DNA from: Paulinella micropora
Lineage: Eukaryota > Cercozoa > Imbricatea > Euglyphida > Paulinellidae
Length of the DNA: 64,000 nt
Reading direction: 5' to 3'
Assembly (NCBI GenBank): GCA_019918135.1
Contig: WBZZ01006679.1
Location: 1 to 64,000 of the forward strand
Part shown: positions 30,401 through 43,406 of the stretch, one piece after another
Numbering within the stretch: position 1 is the stretch's first letter
Layout: each line of letters begins with the position of its first letter
Program-made: the position numbers and the translations under genes
The notes under the pieces: generated by a model
Database searches by the model: none
What the model saw: the letters and a program-made list of their open reading frames with translations, nothing else
What the model was told of the DNA's origin: nothing

Positions 30401-32340
30401 CGACGCCGGAAACGCGTACTGAAGCGGTGAAAAGACAGCTAATGGCGCACACGTATTCGGATGGGCTGATCTGGTATATGGGGACGGACGGCAGATACAA
30501 GGAAAACCCGGAACGGTGGACGGTATGGGTACCGCCGGCATTACGGCACGCGATACTGATCGGAGCACATAACTGTCCCATGCAGAGTCATCCGGGATTG
30601 GAAAGGATGAAATGGTCCTTGGCAGGAAAGCTTTATGGGGAAAACATTGGTAGGGATGTTGAGAGGTTCATCAACGGCTGTGCGCCGTGCCAGAGGGCAA
30701 AGACACCATATGATGCAAACAAGGGTTTGCTGGGACAATACGAGGTCACGAGCGATATCTTCGAGACGGTACATAGTTCGACGCTCGGTTGATAGCCGTA
30801 AGGATATACTTGAATCCCCCTTCTCCTGCTTCCGGTAAGGGACCCACATAATCAAAGGATGAAACCAAGGAGACGACCGCAAAGGCACTTATTGATCACG
30901 TCTTCAGCAGGATTGGGGTCCCAAGGAGGATCATATCGGATCGAGGGAGCTCGTTTATTAACTGGCTCTCTAACGAGCTCACGTATTTCAGATTTCAATG
31001 GAACTACGTCACAGCGTACAACCCGATGGTTAATATAAAGATTGAACGGATGCACAAGACCATGAAGGCGTCGTTGAAAATATACTGTCAGAACAATCAG
31101 AAGGTTAGCCGGAGACGGTACAGGCTTTCACGTTTGCGATCAACAACTTGGGATCTTCATCCTTGGGGGGAAACGTTCGGCTTTGCCCAAACCAATTGGT
31201 ACACAGAAGGGTGTTGAACACACCCACGGATTTCTTCAAAGACACGGCGCTATACGACCCAACGGAACTGATGGCATGTCGCTTGCGGGCGATTGCGGAG
31301 GCGGGGCACATCGTGCGGAAGCAGCGGGAGGCTGACATGCGACGCAAGGATGCCAGGGGGCAACAGAAATTCCTGCACGTGCACGTTGAGTTCAATGTGG
31401 GGGACACCGTCTTGTTATATGTTCCGAGCATTTCGGTGGGCGTGTCGGTGAAGTTATACGAGAAATGGCAGGGGCCATATCAGGTGGTGCAGCAGACGGC
31501 GGCGTACAATTACAAAATGCGTCATCAACGGACGAGCAAGGAACAGATCGTACATGTGCGGCGGTTGGTTAAGTTCTCACCGTTCTTATTGGATTATGAA
31601 ACGGACGCGCAGGCACTGGCGCGCACGGCGAATGACTGGGGCAACCCGACACCTTTGCTTACTCGTTCGCAGCGGGCGGAGGAGATTGCGAGGTTGAGGG
31701 ACCAGCTTCTGTATGAGCAGGAGGAGGAGGAAAAGCAAAGATTGCGGGATGCAATTACGGAGCTGGAAACAGGCTCCCATGAACGAGCGTCAAGAAGGCA
31801 ACGCCAAAGGGGGAATGACGCAGGCAACAAGGAGGAAGCTAAGGAGAGGAAGGAGGAGCCAGGTGGAACGGTAGCAACGCCACAGCAGGAAGCGAAGAAG
31901 GCGGAGAAGGTGAGGGAAGAGAAGCAAAGGGCACAACCGGCTCGTCCAAGACCTCCACCAGAGGGTCAGCATGGAGGCGGACTGCGGCCACGGTCGGAGA
32001 AGTGGGTGGAGGACCTGGTCAAAATTGATAAAACTCACTGGCGGGTCGGCAAGTGCTACCTGATGCGGCCGGCGGCCAGGGAGGTCGCGGACGACACGAT
32101 GGATGACTTTTACGTCATGCGGATACTGAAGGTTGGTAGACGTACAAGGTCCAAGGCGGCGGTGGGCATTGCTCCAATAATACAGTTTTGGAGGAGCGGT
32201 GATGAGACGAACTTGGAGAAGAGCCGCCGGTTCAGTCCAGTTTTTCTGGAGAACTGGGGGCAAACACATGAAACATGGGACGTAAGTATCCAGTTGGACG
32301 ACAAGGACCACATATACGGTGCAGTCGAGACCTAGGATGG
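27440..32340 (+). mobile_element. Ty3/gypsy element G1, RT-RNaseH-integrase part
   Basis: Order: linker after protease (27,480-28,400), RT (28,400-29,030; YLDDVIIYS), RNaseH (29,110-29,690; FILDTDASAYAIGGVL, then KENFLADHQSR), integrase zinc finger (30,540-30,720; H..H and CAPCQRAK), integrase core (30,880-31,110), and a long C-terminal region to 32,335. It starts abruptly at about 27,440, where the protease part should be; that part lies inverted at 9.4 kb. Broken, with many breaks; older-looking than the copia elements. Confidence 0.75.
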
Positions 32341-33240
32341 TCCTGGATATACCTTTTGACCTCACGGAGGATCGGCGAATTCCCAACATCATCTGGAATG
32401 AGGTGGAGGAGAAAGGCCATTCCTCTGAGATCATCGGGGCACCACCGGCAAAGGTGGGATGGAGGGGAAGGAAACGTCCCTCGGGGCCGGAAAGGAAGGG
32501 AAGGAAGGGGAGAAGATGAGAAAGAAGAGAGAGAAAAAGAGTGAGAGAGAGGGAGAGAAAAAGAGTGAGAGAGAGAGAGAGGAAGAAAGAGACAAGATGA
32601 TGACCGAGTCCGGGGTGGTGCGCCCGGGGGAAACGGCTAATGATACCACGGATCAGTTGATCCATAAGTGTATGGTATACACTGGTAACGCGCAGCAACG
32701 CGAGGGTATGGACATTATTGTCTGAATTGGACTTGGATAAGTCAGCTCTGGACATTATGGGATGCATCCAGGGATCACGATGCTAATCGTGCACTTTAAT
32801 GTGCTGGTTGTAAGCAACGCATGAAAAATGCACGACAGCTATATTTGTATGGCAAAATTGTCCCCTTTTTGGCTAATAGACATGCCGCGCGATGCGCGAT
32901 GACGAATAATTAACATGGTGAGCGTAAGGACACGAAGAGACACATTTCAGTCATCACGATGCTAATTGTGTTCTTTCATGTGCTAGCTGGAGGCAAACAC
33001 ATGAAAATACACGACAGCTATCTCTAACCGCCTTTTGGCTTACTGAATTTTCCGCGCGGTGCGCTCTTATCTCGCGCGGTGCGCGACGGTATAATTCTTT
33101 TCCGCGTACGGACGCGAAGATATACATTTATTCCGCGAGGGTCGCGATGTCTACTACATATTCCGCGCAGGGACGCGATGACAGGCTTACGAGCCTTAAA
33201 GGATAATATAATAACCCGCCAGGGAGCGAGGTCATCAACG
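32340..33240. other. Non-coding, with short GC palindromes and a doubled segment
   Basis: A purine-rich (GAGA) stretch (32,500-32,590) is followed by two related segments starting TCACGATGCTAAT (about 32,776 and 32,956). Then comes a series of small palindromic blocks such as CCGCGCGGTGCGC and TTCCGCGTACGGACGCG (32,890-33,190). It could be the 3' LTR or untranslated region of G1; no partner copy is in the window. Confidence 0.45.
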
Positions 33241-34080
33241 TAGCATGACTGATCACCCTCACGTTCACTTGTATATTCACCCTCAGCCTGCGGTGGCAAA
33301 ATAAGGGTAAGCGTACGGAGTACGAACATGGCACGGACGGAATGAGGAGATGAGAGATGAGAAGAGAGATGAAAGATGATTGAGAGAAGAGAATGGGAGG
33401 GTGTATTACTAATACAAATACACCCACAGGTACCGCTGAGGGCAACGGGCCCACGGGGCAGTCACAGCCACGGTACACTTGGAATATTTGACTCATGAAA
33501 CTTATTTTATTTTGCCGCGCAGGGGCGAGAGGACGGCGGAAGGCCGAATGGAAGACACTCACCGCTCTGCATGCGGATCGAGGGATATATACGGACTAAT
33601 AACAATTAGGGCACGGGAGCCCAAACGGAAGTCGGAATGATGGATGGCGGAATAGGGGGAGAGGGAATAGATTATAGGACGATAGTAATAGAGTTGGATA
33701 GATGATAGGACGGATAGTAATAGAGTTGGATAGATTATAGGACGGATAGTGATAGATATTGATATAATAATATTATAGCATGGATAATGATAGGAATAGG
33801 AAGATGGGACGGCACGTGGTAGTGGGAAGACGACCTGGACGAACGGGGGAAAACTATTATGGAAGGCAGGACGGGGCAATGGGATAGTGGGACAGGTTTT
33901 CCTTTTAAGTGGTACTTGGGGTCGTTTTAAGCATGGAGTGCTAGCGCCGGGGGGACGGCAGTGGGGAATATCAAAGGCCTGGTGGGGGGCCTTCCCTTAA
34001 CGACGTCTTGAGTTACTCCTGGGCTACACGCCGGGACTACAGCGTCACTTGGGGCCATAAATGGATAAAGGTTTTTCGCT
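33241..34080. other. Non-coding stretch with GGATAG-rich repeats
   Basis: No credible gene. At about 33,640-33,800 there are imperfect repeats of GATAGATGATAGGACGGATA type. The rest is unique and GC-mixed. Confidence 0.5.
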
Positions 34081-34624
34081 GATTGTTTTTCAAATTCCCA
34101 CGAGTTTCATGGCAATTTTTAGTGACTCAGTGGAGGACGGGGGATAAGGATTGTTTTTCAAATTCCCACCAGTTTCATGGCAATTTTCAGTGACCCAGTG
34201 GAGGACGGGGGATAAGGATTGTTTTTCAAATTCCCACAAGTTTCATAGCAATTTTCAGTGCCTCAGTGGAGGACGGGGGATATGGATTGTTTTTCAAATT
34301 CCCACAAGTTTCATGCCAATTTTCAGTGACCCAGTGGAGGACGAGGGATGAGGATTGTTTTTCAAATTCCTACGAGTTTCATGGCAATTTTCAGTGACCC
34401 AGTGGAGAACGGGGGATAAGGATTGTTTTTCAAATTCACACAAGTTTCATGGCAATTTTCAGTGACCCAGTGGAGAACGGGGTATAAGGATTGTTTTTCA
34501 AATTCACACAAGTTTCATGGCAATTTTCAGTGCCTCAGTGGAGGACGGGGGATAAGGATTGTTTTTCAAATTCCCACTAGTTCCATGGCAACTTGAAATA
34601 TGGTTTTTCACGGATTCGAGATTT
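34081..34624. repeat. 68-bp tandem repeat, eight units
   Basis: Units begin GATTGTTTTTCAAATTCCCA at 34,081, 34,149, 34,217, 34,285, 34,353, 34,421, 34,489 and 34,557, so the period is exactly 68 bp. They are about 90% alike or better; the last unit decays after 40 bp. Because 68 is not a multiple of three, an open frame across it is not repeated in phase. Confidence 0.95.
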
Positions 34625-35912
34625 TACACAAGAAGGCTTATGCACAATCGGGGTTATGGGGGAATATGGGATGGCCAGTTCTTACAGTCATAAAGTGGCA
34701 GCTTTTACACGAAGGGGGATTCGTGGAAAATCTTTTTGGGCGCCAATGGGGCGGAACGGGGAATAAGGCGGAATCATTTTAATCCGGCATAAACGGATTT
34801 ATTAATAACTACCAGGGGGTGGTATAGTCCCACACTAGGTGGGAGGGACGATGAGTGAATTTAGAGTAACACGGGGGTGAAGTTTTATCAGAGAGATTAG
34901 GGTTTGGTGACCGACCGTCACTCAGATAATTTTTCGCATTCTATCCCGGTTTGGTGCGGCGGGTCGGAAGTTGACTTGACTTCTCGCACCCTGACGAGGG
35001 CCCGCTCGAGGGGGAGAGGGGATTATGCCGGCCCACCCGATAAATAATGGCATTACCTGATGTTGCGGTCTGTTTTACACTGTTCGGTTATCCTTGGCTT
35101 GGAGAGTACGGAGTCCCTTCTACGTTAGGTATTCCTCATTCTACAAGTCGTTAGATAGTTGTTATATTATTAAATATTGAGCCTACCCACTGTAACAATA
35201 TATTCCGGTCAAAAAAGTGTAATGTTCACTTCTAGTAATATTATTGCTATCCGGTTAAGAGGGTTATTAATATTATGTGAGTTTGTATACAACTCTTCAA
35301 GTAGGCAGATACAACGAACTCTTAATAAGAACACTATGGCTGCTTTGAGTCCTGACTCTGAGTGAGCAGGTGAAATACAAGTAAATAGTAGAGGGTCACT
35401 TCGTTTATTTACATAAGTTCGAACTCATTGCAGGCTTGGGTGCAACGTACGATCAAGTGTAGAACGTAAATTGTGAGATCTACTGTTCTCAAACGGATAG
35501 TGTCGCGAGTCTTCAAGTAAACAGTCATAAACGGATAGTTGTCGGGTGTTGGACTTGAAAATTCCCAAATCGATTTGGGAAGCCTCAAGGCGAAAATGAC
35601 TGGCAACGGAAGACAAGTTAGATATTGTGTTTTTCCGTTCTTGTTCACAAATTTACCGTAAAGCGGTTTCACGGGGAAATCGGGGGAAAAGGTAATACGA
35701 ACAGGAAAAATGGCAATAGCTAAAAAGAACTTGAACTGATCGTCTGAAATCATTTCTGAACGAAATCGAAAACTAGTTAGTGAAGTCGAAACGTCGTGCA
35801 GAGGAGAATCTAATGAACCGGTCAAGAAGAGTGTCTTATCAACGATAAAGGTTTTGGCCGGTCGTTAAGGTGCTCAGTCTGATAGCTTCCCCCCCCAGAC
35901 CTAACGGTTGAG
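34625..35912. other. No gene recognised
   Basis: AT-rich and mixed sequence with no credible coding or RNA gene. It may include the LTR or leader of the gag-like element that follows, but no second copy is present to prove this. Confidence 0.4.
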
Positions 35913-37473
35913 TTGAGTTGCGTACAGAATGAGTGGTTAACGAACGAAGTATGTTGTCTCACTAAAAAAATGTGTCAAAAAGGAAGAAGAGAGGTGGGTG
36001 AATCTCTTAAACCATTGGAGAGTAGAAGAGTGGTGCGTCTATACTTGCGCAATGCGGATGATGATCAGCCGGGGCGGATATCCATGATTTGCAGCAGGAC
36101 TGGGAAAATTGAGGCGCAGTAGCGAGCGGTGATGTCGGGAGGCGATGTCGAGCCATAGAAAATTAGGTGGCCGGGAGCACAAAGCCGAGATGAACCAAGA
36201 GGGAGATGACAGTATTTGCTGGAACTGCCTATCCCCTGACCACAAAATAGCTTTCTGTCTAGTCAGGTGTCAACTCAAAGATTGTACACGGTCCCTTGAG
36301 GTGCCCCATAAGAAGGAGAACTAGGGTCTCTGAGAAGTTGCGTGGAAAGGAGAAGAGAGAGGACAGTCAGAGTGAGAAGACAGACAGACGCAAGAAGAAA
36401 GAAGAAGAAGGAGCAAAGAAGAAGAAGAAGAAGGAAGGCAGCAGAGGAGAGAGACGAAAGCTGAAAGCAGCACACTTCATTAAAAAGAAGAAAATGATAC
36501 GCCTAAACGCCGAATCATCTGACTCCTCTAACTCACCCTCTCACTCTGAAAGTGAAGAAGAAGATGAACCCCCAACTAACCAGTCCCCGAGTCTGAAGAA
36601 GAATCAGAAATGAATGGTGAGTTGGGGATTCACCACATGGCCATTATGATGATGGGGAAAGAAAGAGAAGACGACAGTGGTATGTATGTCGAGGAAGATG
36701 ACCCCCCACTTTCAACTAGTAACACTCTCGAAGATGACAGTGGTATGAGCATTGAGGAAGACAACCCCCCATCTTCAAACAACACCCTCATGCCACTTTT
36801 ATCTCACGCATCTAAGCCACCTGGCGCAAGAAGTAGAGGGGGAGGAGGTGGTGAGGGTAGTGTGCGTAGAGGAGAGCAGAAAGGACATGCATCATCTACA
36901 CAAAACGACTCCACGCACAATCGCCCCACTATTCCAACCCTTCACGAGAATAAGTTTTTAACCACCCTTGATATAGCTGGCGACCCAACTCCCCTAAACC
37001 AAATCATACCTTTGGAAGGGAATTGGGCCCTCAGACGTACAAGGGTAGGATACGTAAAATCCTCGTGAAGAAATACAACCCTGTCGCGTTACGAGAAGTA
37101 GGTGGCCCACCCCTCAACCTCCACGGTAGACCAGTGCGTACAGACAGTTGTCATGTCACGAGCAGTAAACAGTGTGAGGCAACAGTGCCAGACACAGAGG
37201 TTAGTGTGCTCATGGAGGTTGGGGGCGGCGAGGAAGGGAGTGCAAGGTGGGAGGTGTGCAGCTAGACTGATAGACCACGACTTCTGTTCACTTCACGTTG
37301 ATCAAGAGAGAAGAGAGAGGAGATATTGACCAAGTACAGAGAAAAACTGAACTTAGGATTGCTTCCTCCCCATGATGCTATGTATTATGAACCCGCCACT
37401 TTGTTTACACACATCACTTTGTGGAGAGAAAGTACCATTCCTATTCAATCCAGAACTACCTCTCTTCTCACAC

Positions 37474-37510
<37 letters not shown>

Positions 37511-37846
37511 AGTAACTACTACTACTACTACTACTACTACTGCTACTACCACTACCACTACCACTACTACACACATAGAAGGAGTGGGAGAAATAGGGGA
37601 GAAGTAGGGGAAGTAGGAGTAGGGGAAGTAGGAGTAGGGGGAGTAGGGGGAGGAGTAGGGGGAGCAGTAGAGGGGGTAGCTGGTGTGAGCGACCCTGGAT
37701 TGTCTGTACCTCTCTTGCCTGTACCAACTTTGACTCATATCCCGTCTTTGCAACCTACCACTGTATTACCTAATACATCCTCATCATCTTCATTTGGACC
37801 TCCTGTGGTCATGGAAGGAAGCAACAAGTATGCCGTGCCGATATAA
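35913..37846 (+). mobile_element. Gag-like retroelement fragment
   Basis: A CCHC knuckle CWNCLSPDHKIAFC (about 36,217-36,258, spacing C-x2-C-x4-H-x4-C) and a second Cys pair (RCQLKDC) sit in charged, disordered coding sequence. They are followed by Lys/Glu-rich and Ser/Pro-rich parts with a doubled motif (DDSGMYVEEDDPP and DDSGMSIEEDNPP). No PR, IN or RT follows. It is a broken 5' part of an element, probably copia type, with several breaks. Confidence 0.5.
37476..37570. repeat. (ACT)n microsatellite
   Basis: A run of ACT triplets with a few changes, followed at about 37,600-37,680 by GGGGAAGTAGGAGTA-type purine repeats. Confidence 0.95.
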
Positions 37847-38039
37847 CCACTGAGGGGTTCAAGTTCGGTGAGAATAATCGTTTACCTGCAGGCACAAGAG
37901 GCGATCAAGGACGTACATGGGTACGCCGGTCATGGCGTAATATTTCTAGGGACGATGACGATTCAAGTGGGAAAAGCGCTGGGCGGGGGGCGGGCGAAGC
38001 CATTACGATGGGTAAAACCCACTTGAGAGTGATAGGGGG

Positions 38040-41000
38040 TGGCTACTCCTTGGACTGAGCTTGCTTGCCCTTCTGGAAAACATGAAGCGGGAAGGATTCG
38101 CCGGTGATGAGAGTACCTCGAAGACGCTTAAGAACGTTAGCGGAGAGCCGGCCTTTGTCCTTGATCTTTTTGAAGGGACGCCATGCGATGTGTCGATGAA
38201 CGACTTGAACGTTGGTGATATCGAAGAGGAAGGGGCTTCCAGAAAGCCAGGGGTTTACTCCAGCTGTGAATGGTAGCTTTGTCCTTTGTGTCTTCGTAGA
38301 TGGGGCGGAAGAGGGGGTTGGTGTCCGAAGTGATACCAAGCTGATGGACCACGAGATCATCTTCCTCGTCTTCCGGATCCTCGTCCAAAACAGTGCCAAG
38401 TTTGACTTGGTTACGGTCGATGAAAGCAACGACTTCACCAGTGGTGCAGTTGACAGTGTCATTATCATAGTCGTCCACTGCAACTGGGTTGAGCGGGGCG
38501 ACGCCATCAGCGGGGGCGGTATACGGAGAGAGATCTGAACGGTCGATCCGTTTCAACATCATATTGGTCTTGAGGTGGCGGAGCTTAAAGCAGTTAGAGT
38601 TGACCTGCTCTAAAATCGTGTAGGGGCCGTCGAACTGAAGAACAGACGAGGCGGGGATGCCTTGCTTTGAGGGTTTAGGGCGGTAGACGGTGACGGTGTC
38701 GCCAACCTTCCACTCCTTAACGGCTTTGCGGCTGCCCTTGTTCTTCTGAGCAACAGATCTGGCGCGAGAGACGTCTGTGTACGTGCTGATATACGCCGTG
38801 ACTGCAGCGCGAGCGCGGCGTAGTAGTTCGATCTGCTCTGAAGATTGAAGCAAAAGTGTAGAGGAATTGTCGAGAGCGGCGCTTGAGGCGGAGGCGCGGG
38901 CAGTAATGATCTCCGAGGAATCGAAAAAGTCCAGTGTGCACCGAGCTTTGCGTGCCAACATACCCTCAAAGGCGGTTGTACCTCTTGCCGTGGACACATA
39001 GGTGTTCTGGGCGAAGGAGAGGGACGGGATGATGCTAGACCAGTTCGATTTGTCTGCCTTGGGTAGAGATTGAATTGCGGTGCGGATCGCCTTGTGCCGG
39101 CATTCCACGAAGCCGAGTTGATGGTGTGAGTAGGGTGCGGTCGTCAGCCAGTCGAGGCCGGCCTCACTGCAGAAGCGTTTGGATAATGTACCTACACACG
39201 AGCTGTGGTAGTCGGAGAAGATGGACTCCGGAAAGCCAAAAATGTATGCCCATCGGTTGAGGATGATCTCAGCTGTTTCATCGGCTGTGGTAGAGATGCA
39301 GGGGATGAATTGAAGAAATCCTGAGAAGAGACCGATGATCGTCAGGATGTACTGAAAAACAACGCCCGGAATGCCGACGTGCAATATTATGATCGATGCC
39401 GATGCCTTGACCTTGACTGCTCCACTTCAGCGAAGAGTAGCGGCCGTGGTTGAGGGTGAGGCGGGCGTGGACCAGTTGGCAAAAGTGGCAGTCGCGGAGG
39501 GCGGCGAGGACATCAGCGTGCATAATATCCGTGCCGTCAGTACGGAACCAAATATAGCGCTCCTTGATGAAGGGGACAAGTGTCGGCGTTTTGGCGTGAT
39601 TCTGCATCAAGTGGGCGTAGTTGATCAGCGGACGGCGCAGCTCTTCTGGAACGTAGATCTTCAGTGTTGACTGTTTGGCGTCGGCGAGGACGGCAAGGCC
39701 CTGACGAAGGGTCAATTCTGTTGATCCGGCGGAGACGGTAGAGACGTCATCGGTCCAGAGAGGGGCTGTGAGAGTGTCTTGTCGTTGTGCGTCTATAATT
39801 TGTTGGCGCGTGACGCGAGGGGCGTGCGAAGTAGCGACAGGGTATATATAATGTTGTTCCATGCCGAGGCCAAAGACTAGCCACACTAAGTTGTCATCAA
39901 GAAATAAAATCTTACGACACGTCTGGACGGCCTCCTGTGGGAGTGTATCGTCCGGGACGCAGTGGACGAGGTCTTGCGGCATGAGCAGGGCAAATGGCTT
40001 ACGAAGGGCGAACATGTCACGCGCGACGGCCGGAGAGCATTCAGCGGAGGGGATGACAATAGCTAGATCCCACAGGGCTTGAATGCTTCGTAGTGTTGGG
40101 CCGGCGCGGATGATGCGGCAGGAGAGAGACTTGAGTTTCGTTTCCAAAGCAGCATGTGTGCCTTCGACGGCGAGCCAGAGAGTAGAGCCTGCTTTGGGCA
40201 ATTCAATGGTTGCGAGGAGCTGTAGGGTGGCTTCGGCTTCACCGATGAGAGTCGGGGCGCCTGGGCTTGTGCAGGGGACACGGGACAATCCGTCCGGAAG
40301 GAGGTTTTGTTTACCGGGGAGGTATTCGACCTTAAAGCGGATCGTTTGAAGATTTTCCAGAACCCATCCGACGACCATGGGGCTGCGAGCGTGCCATAAC
40401 CACAAGAGTGGCCGGTGATCGGTGACGATAGTGAGTTCGTGGTCGCTGGCATCGATGTAGTAGCGGCACTGTTGAACTCCGTAAATTACGCCATAGGCTT
40501 CTCGCACGTATGTCGCCCAGCGGGTTTGCGTGTCTGTAAACTTGAGAGAAAAGTATTGGATAACCGGGGCGTCGCGGTCAGGGCCAGCGTGAAGGGCATC
40601 CCCAATGCCTATTTGGCTAGCATCCGTCCGAAGGCAAAGATGGTGAGGAGACTCGTACTTGGCCAGGACGGGAAGCGTAGTAAGCACGCGGCGGAGCTTC
40701 TTCATACATTTCCGCTCTTCCCGATGGAGGTAAGGCTGACCTGCTGGTCGGGCGTGACTGGACTTGAGCAAGTTCGTAAGAGGTGATACAAGGCGGGAGT
40801 AGTCAGGTATGTGGGCCTGTATGAAGTTGGTCATACCCAAAACGGATCGAACTTCAGACACATTGGAGGGATCAGCCATTCGGAGGATGGCGTCGATCTT
40901 CGCTGTGTCAGCGGCGATACCTTTCTTACTACATTTCTTGCCGAGTATTGTCAGTTCATGGTATCCCAAGCGGAGTTTGCGCGCCGATCCATGAAGGCCG

Positions 41001-41572
41001 CAGGTGTCCATAGTTGAGAATATACTACGAATTTGGTTCAGGTGTGTTTGAAAGTCGTTTGCACCAGCCGTAACGTCGTCGAGATAGGCGCCTGCAGTAG
41101 AAATAGCTGGGGACGGCTTGTTCCAAAAGGGGAGTGGTTGGAGAGACTTCTCGATCGCACGTTGGAAATCGCCGGGGGCACGATGTACAGCTTGAGGCAT
41201 AAAGTTGGGGACCAATAGACCTTGAGGGGTCCACACGGCTAAAACATCTCGGCTGTCATCGTCCGGGTTCAGGCGAAGGTGGGAGAAGCCGTCTACCATG
41301 TCGATGGAGCTGAGATAGTGCCAGCCGGCGAATCGTTCTCGGTAATGATCCGGGTTTGGAAGACCTGGGACTGGGAGATGAAGGTTGTCATTGGGCATGC
41401 GGTAGTCGTAAACGTTCCGAATGTCTCGGATGACTTCTTTCGCGATATCCTCGAATTTCCCGACCGGGCAACTGCGGCTTGCCCGTGCACATTGAGAGGA
41501 GGCGTAGCTCCATGTGCCGGCGCTGAGGATAGAAAGATATTCGCCCACTGCCGGAGTCCAGCGCGGTCATGG
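38040..41572 (-). mobile_element. Ty3/gypsy element G2, RT to integrase part
   Basis: RT (41,550-40,700; VDGFSHLRLNP, AYLDDVTAG), RNaseH (40,700-40,270; CLRTDASQIGIG, TDHRPLLWLW, FKVEYLPGKQN), integrase zinc finger (39,640-39,450; H..H and CHFC), integrase core (39,330-38,960) and C-terminal part to about 38,045. One frame of about 750 codons is still open, so the pol looks rather well kept, with few breaks. It is interrupted at 41,572 by copia B; the gag part resumes at 57,283. No LTR pair was identified. Confidence 0.8.
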
Positions 41573-42090
41573 CGTCACAGCCTCACACTTCCTAACGTAT
41601 TTGCAATTACGATAATACCGTTTTATAGATTATTCGTTAATAAGTGGCACAAGTGGCACTTAACTATTTACCAATACAGTTTGTCTGTTACCATTTTATT
41701 CAGTGCGGATGGATGGTCACTTAAGATGCAGTTTAGGTAGAACAGTTACAGTCATTCAGTCCATATTATAATCAGTCACAGTCAGTAGTTGTGCTTCCAA
41801 CCATAATCGTTGCTAGTGACGTGGCATAGTTATAGAGTAAAACGGAAAGTGATTGTATTCTCAGTAAAGTTCATTCCAGTAACAAGGAAGTAGTAGTGGG
41901 ATTATTTTAGTGTCATTTACTGACATCCGGAACTCAATCTGCCGGAATTCCTCAGAAGGAATAGTCCGTCAATTGTGTTTAATCAGTCTTGCCTTTAGTC
42001 GTGTGTATTTCGGATTTACGTCCGGAGCACTCCTCTCAGTTCGGATCACGGTTTTATTCATCAGCGAATATATTCAGTCATCGTCTTTCA
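41573..42090 (+). mobile_element. Copia B 5' LTR
   Basis: 517 bp starting (C)GTCACAGCCTCACAC and ending CATCGTCTTTCA. GGTTATG follows as a candidate primer site complementary to the initiator tRNA-Met anticodon region. Confidence 0.9.
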
Positions 42091-43406
42091 AGGTTATGCA
42101 GCCTTGATTGCTAATGACCTCATGAGCGAGACACAGACCCCCAAACTACTCAACCTTGGAAGCGTACCCACGCTCAAACCAAATGAACGACTTTACCAGA
42201 AATGGAAATTTCAGTTCCAATCCTTCACCTACGGAGATAGCGCAGAATTGGGAGACATGGTAGCCTCCGTGTTTGAGGAACCGGACAAAGCCATAGCCAA
42301 ATTCCCCTACGACCCTACCAAAATCCGTATTGCAGAAGACTGGTCAGAGTCTTCAGAAGATGAGCAAGAAACACAACCCCCGAAAGAGAGCGAAAAGGAC
42401 AAGCCTAAACAGCAAGGCAAAACCGCCAGTGCTCAGAGAGGTGGTACCTCAGCACTCTCGAAAACAGAAGACGAACTGGAAGAAGAGAGAAAGACTAGAC
42501 GAGCACAGACATCCAAGAGAGCCCATTCCAGAAAAAAGAAAACAAACAAACAATTTGCACAACAAATGCGTAGGTTGGGACTTTACGTCTCTGTAGCTTT
42601 CAAAGCACCAGTCCTAGTGACAATGTGCATGGAGTGGAAGACAGAAGCCCAATTGGCATGTTAGTCTTAGTGGGAAATAGATATGGAGGCAAATCACTTC
42701 TTGATATGATCATAAGATGGCAAAAGTACATTGTCGCTACCCCTAAGGGAGACATTGCCTGCTGGCTAGACGAAAACCGTCTCACGGAACTCCAAATACA
42801 GAGAGATTATGGTGGCAAAATCCGTAACGAATTTTCCACCACACAGCTCTTGTATAAAGTCTCCTTCCACCCGGCTTTGAAGGGCTAGATGCCCTGATGA
42901 TACAGTTCGAAAACAAGGGGATTACTGCTCACTCTGAAGTAGAAGACATGCCCAGAAAGATCTGAATTAAGTACAAACTGAAACAGAAAACTCAGAAAAA
43001 TCTCTATGGAGCAGGCGAAACCCCCGACAAAACTAACGGACAACGCAAGAACACCGAAAGATCATTCGTGTCTGAACAGCAGTCAGACAGCGAAACAAGA
43101 CGTTGCTTCAACTGCAACGGGACGGGTCATTTAGCGTTTGAGTGCAAGAGCACCTGCACTAAGAATATCCCCGTAAGGATTGCCCTCTTGACAAGAAACG
43201 TAGGCAGACAGGAACAAAGCCCTCTAAGAAATCCCCGAGATCCACTGTCGCTGTCGCAGAGCAAGCCTCTGACGAACAGAACGAGGAGCAAGGAGAAGAA
43301 AAGCCTGAAAAGGAAGAACAAGATGATGCAGAACACGAGGATGATTCTCCCTCTGTGTTCGTTGTCATGGGTGGAAGCTTAGACCCCGAAGAGGAAGAGA
43401 AGCCTA

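Noticed and set aside
37476-37846. Thr-run protein gene at 37.3-37.8 kb
   Set aside because: The open frame is mainly an (ACT)n microsatellite and adjoining purine repeats without other support.
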